NCBI GenBank assembly: GCA_047639615.1
Contig: JBLIOL010000125.1
Span: 1-14,052, forward strand
Length of the DNA: 14,052 nucleotides
Direction of reading: 5' to 3'
Source of the DNA: CAYWNK01 sp047639615
Lineage (GTDB): Bacteria > Planctomycetota > UBA1135 > GCA-002686595
Positions 12,206-14,052 of the stretch are shown piece after piece. Below the pieces are notes generated by a model that was not told where the DNA came from, made no database searches, and saw only the letters and a list, made by a program, of their open reading frames with translations. The position numbers and the translations under genes were made by a program. Position 1 is the stretch's first letter. Every line of letters starts with the position of its first letter.

Positions 12206-14032
12206 ATGTCTCCCGCCCCGATTCGTAACATCGCGATCGTCGCCCACGTCGACCACGGCAAGACCACTCTTGTCGACTCCATGTTCCGCTTTGCTGGCAC
12301 GTTCCGTGCCAATCAGCAAGTGCAGGAACGCGCCCTCGATTCCAACGACCAAGAGCGCGAGCGAGGTATCACGATCCTGGCTAAAAACACGGCCATCACG
12401 TGGGAAGGCAACCGCATCAACATCGTGGACACCCCTGGACACGCCGACTTCGGCGGCCAGGTGGAACGCACCTTGGCCATGGCCGACGCGGTGCTGCTGC
12501 TGGTCGACGCCTACGAGGGCCCGATGCCGCAGACGCGCTTCGTGCTGCGCAAAGCATTCGAGCGCGGACTCAAGGCGCTCGTGATGGTCAACAAGATCGA
12601 CCGCCCCGACGCACGCCCCGAGGAAGTCCTCAACGAAGTCTTCGACCTCTTCGTCGAGCTCGGCGCCAACGACGACAACCTGGACTTCCCGGTGATCTAC
12701 GGCTCCGGTCGCGATGGCTACGCCATGGACGATCCCAAGGCCGAGTCCGACGACTTGCTGCCGTTGTTCAAGATGATCATCCGCGAGGTGCCGACCCCCG
12801 TAGTCGACCTGGAAGCCCCCACCCGCTTCCAGGCAGCGACCCTGGACCACGATGACTACCTCGGCCGCATCGCCGTAGGTCGCGTCAACCGCGGCATCCT
12901 GCGCGTGGGCGAGCGCTACGCCGTGTGTCACCCGGACAAGGCCAAGGGCCCGAACCTGCCGATCAAGAAGCTCTTCCGCTACGAAGGCCTTGAGCGCATC
13001 CCCGCCGAGGAAGTCCTCGCCGGCGACATCGCCATCGTGACCGGCATCGAGGAGCTCGGCATCGGCGACAGCCTGTGCCACACCGAGCACATCGAGCCGA
13101 TGCCTTCCATCGAGCTCGACGAGCCGACCATCTCCATGGTCTTCCGCGCCAACTCCTCGCCCTTCGCTGGCCAGGAAGGCACCTTCGTCACCGGCCGCCA
13201 GGTGCTCACGCGCCTGGAGCGCGCCGCCCAGCGTGACGTGGCTCTGCTACTGGGCGACGGCGCCTCGGGCGACTCCGTCGAGGTCAAAGGCCGCGGTGTC
13301 ATGCACCTCTCGGTGCTGATGGAAGCCATGCGCCGCGAAGGCTATGAGTTCGCCGTGGGCAAGCCCCACGTGATCCTCAAGGACGTTGACGGCGTGCGCT
13401 GCGAGCCCTTCGAGCGCGCCACCGTCGAGGTGCCCACAGAGCACGCCGGCCGCATCATCGAGTACCTCGGTCGCCGACGCGGCGAGATGCTCCACATGGA
13501 TGCCCACGGCGAGCAGACCCGCCTCGAGTTCAAGATCCCGGCCCGCGGCCTGATCGGCGCGCGTACGTCGCTGCTGACCCTCTCCCAGGGCGAAGCGATC
13601 CTCAGCCACGTCTTCGACAGCTGGGGCAAGGACGGCGGAGTCATCCCGCGTCGCACCAACGGCGTGCTGGTGGCCGACCGCACCGGCGACGTGATCCCCT
13701 ACGCCCTCGACGGCCTCCAGGATCGCGGCACCTTCTTCGTCAACCCCGGCGAGCCTGTCTACGAAGGCATGGTCGTGGGCGAGAACAACAAGGACGTCGA
13801 TCTGCCTCTGAACGTCTGCCGCACCAAGAAGCTCACCAACATGCGTGCTTCCGGTCGCGACGAAAACTCCAAGATCGCCCCCGCGCGCGTGCTCTCCCTC
13901 GAGGAGAGCCTCGAGTACATCGAGGAAGACGAGCTGCTGGAGATCACCCCCAAGAGCCTGCGCATCCGCAAGGCAGTGCTCAACGAGAACGAGCGCCGCA
14001 AGGCCGACAAGAAGCGCACCGCTCCCGTCTAG
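12206..14032 (+). CDS. typA: Translational GTPase TypA/BipA
   Basis: This 608-aa ribosome-associated GTPase of the EF-G/LepA superfamily acts in 50S assembly and translation under stress or cold. The length matches the family (about 600-615). The G-domain motifs are AHVDHGKTTL (G1, 13-22), RERGITI (G2), DTPGHADFGGQVER (G3, 75-88) and MVNKIDRPDA (G4, 127-136). Domain II starts near DLEAPTRFQAATLDHDDYLG. The EF-G-like domains III and V include GRGVMHLSVLMEAMRREGYE and GRRRGEML. The TypA-specific C-terminal domain carries IPARGLIGARTSLLT, GVLVADRTGDVIPYAL and TKKLTNMRA. The ATG at 12206 gives the family N-terminus directly. The 175 bp upstream contain TTGCCA at 12081 as a possible -35, but no good -10, and no Shine-Dalgarno sequence. 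It is complete, ending 20 bases before the window edge. Confidence 0.97.
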   Translation: MSPAPIRNIAIVAHVDHGKTTLVDSMFRFAGTFRANQQVQERALDSNDQERERGITILAKNTAITWEGNRINIVDTPGHADFGGQVERTLAMADAVLLLVDAYEGPMPQTRFVLRKAFERGLKALVMVNKIDRPDARPEEVLNEVFDLFVELGANDDNLDFPVIYGSGRDGYAMDDPKAESDDLLPLFKMIIREVPTPVVDLEAPTRFQAATLDHDDYLGRIAVGRVNRGILRVGERYAVCHPDKAKGPNLPIKKLFRYEGLERIPAEEVLAGDIAIVTGIEELGIGDSLCHTEHIEPMPSIELDEPTISMVFRANSSPFAGQEGTFVTGRQVLTRLERAAQRDVALLLGDGASGDSVEVKGRGVMHLSVLMEAMRREGYEFAVGKPHVILKDVDGVRCEPFERATVEVPTEHAGRIIEYLGRRRGEMLHMDAHGEQTRLEFKIPARGLIGARTSLLTLSQGEAILSHVFDSWGKDGGVIPRRTNGVLVADRTGDVIPYALDGLQDRGTFFVNPGEPVYEGMVVGENNKDVDLPLNVCRTKKLTNMRASGRDENSKIAPARVLSLEESLEYIEEDELLEITPKSLRIRKAVLNENERRKADKKRTAPV

Positions 14033-14052
14033 GCGGTACTGCGTCACTGACA

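Noticed and set aside
12194..13090. A 298-codon minus-strand open frame across typA
   Set aside because: It is antisense to TypA and rich in Val/Asp/His/Gly in the pattern expected from reversed GC-rich codons.

Overview
The window is 14 kb of GC-rich bacterial chromosome. Several features suggest a free-living Gram-negative lineage outside the Proteobacteria, most likely Planctomycetota: a cytosolic Hanks-type Ser/Thr kinase fused to TPRs, a FUN14-domain membrane protein, few Shine-Dalgarno sequences before first genes, and palindromic repeats with GCCTGGCCCC-like cores between genes. The taxonomic assignment is an inference; there is no rRNA or other phylogenetic marker here beyond TypA.

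Layout. Positions 1-169 hold the 3' end of an unrecognised plus-strand gene, followed by a strong hairpin. Positions 170-1118 are a decayed stretch with a broken glyoxalase/VOC-family gene, a 36-bp inverted repeat and a 16-bp tandem duplication. From 1119 to 8866 everything is on the minus strand. Read in transcription order this gives: an unknown 253-aa protein, a secreted endonuclease/exonuclease/phosphatase-fold enzyme, a class I/II aminotransferase, a tight pntAa-pntAb-pntB-FUN14 operon, and ferredoxin/flavodoxin-NADP+ reductase. Positions 8867-9019 form a divergent promoter region. From 9020 to 14032 everything is on the plus strand: the Ser/Thr kinase with TolB-like and TPR regions, a large palindromic repeat element, a DnaQ-type 3'-5' exonuclease whose C-terminus looks like the end of a WYL domain, and the translational GTPase TypA/BipA.

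How the genes fit together. The minus-strand block has a clear NADPH theme. The three-subunit proton-translocating transhydrogenase makes NADPH from NADH using the proton gradient, and the neighbouring Fpr exchanges electrons between NADPH and ferredoxin or flavodoxin. A FUN14 membrane protein is translationally linked to pntB, which makes it a candidate accessory protein of the transhydrogenase or its membrane environment. The plus-strand genes are signalling (kinase), nucleic-acid processing (exonuclease) and ribosome/stress (TypA) functions without an obvious common pathway.

Most genes are ordinary housekeeping genes. The points most worth following up are the exonuclease-WYL-like fusion, the FUN14-transhydrogenase linkage, and the repeat elements. 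I found no CRISPR array, tRNA, rRNA or intact mobile element, and no convincing new multi-gene system.
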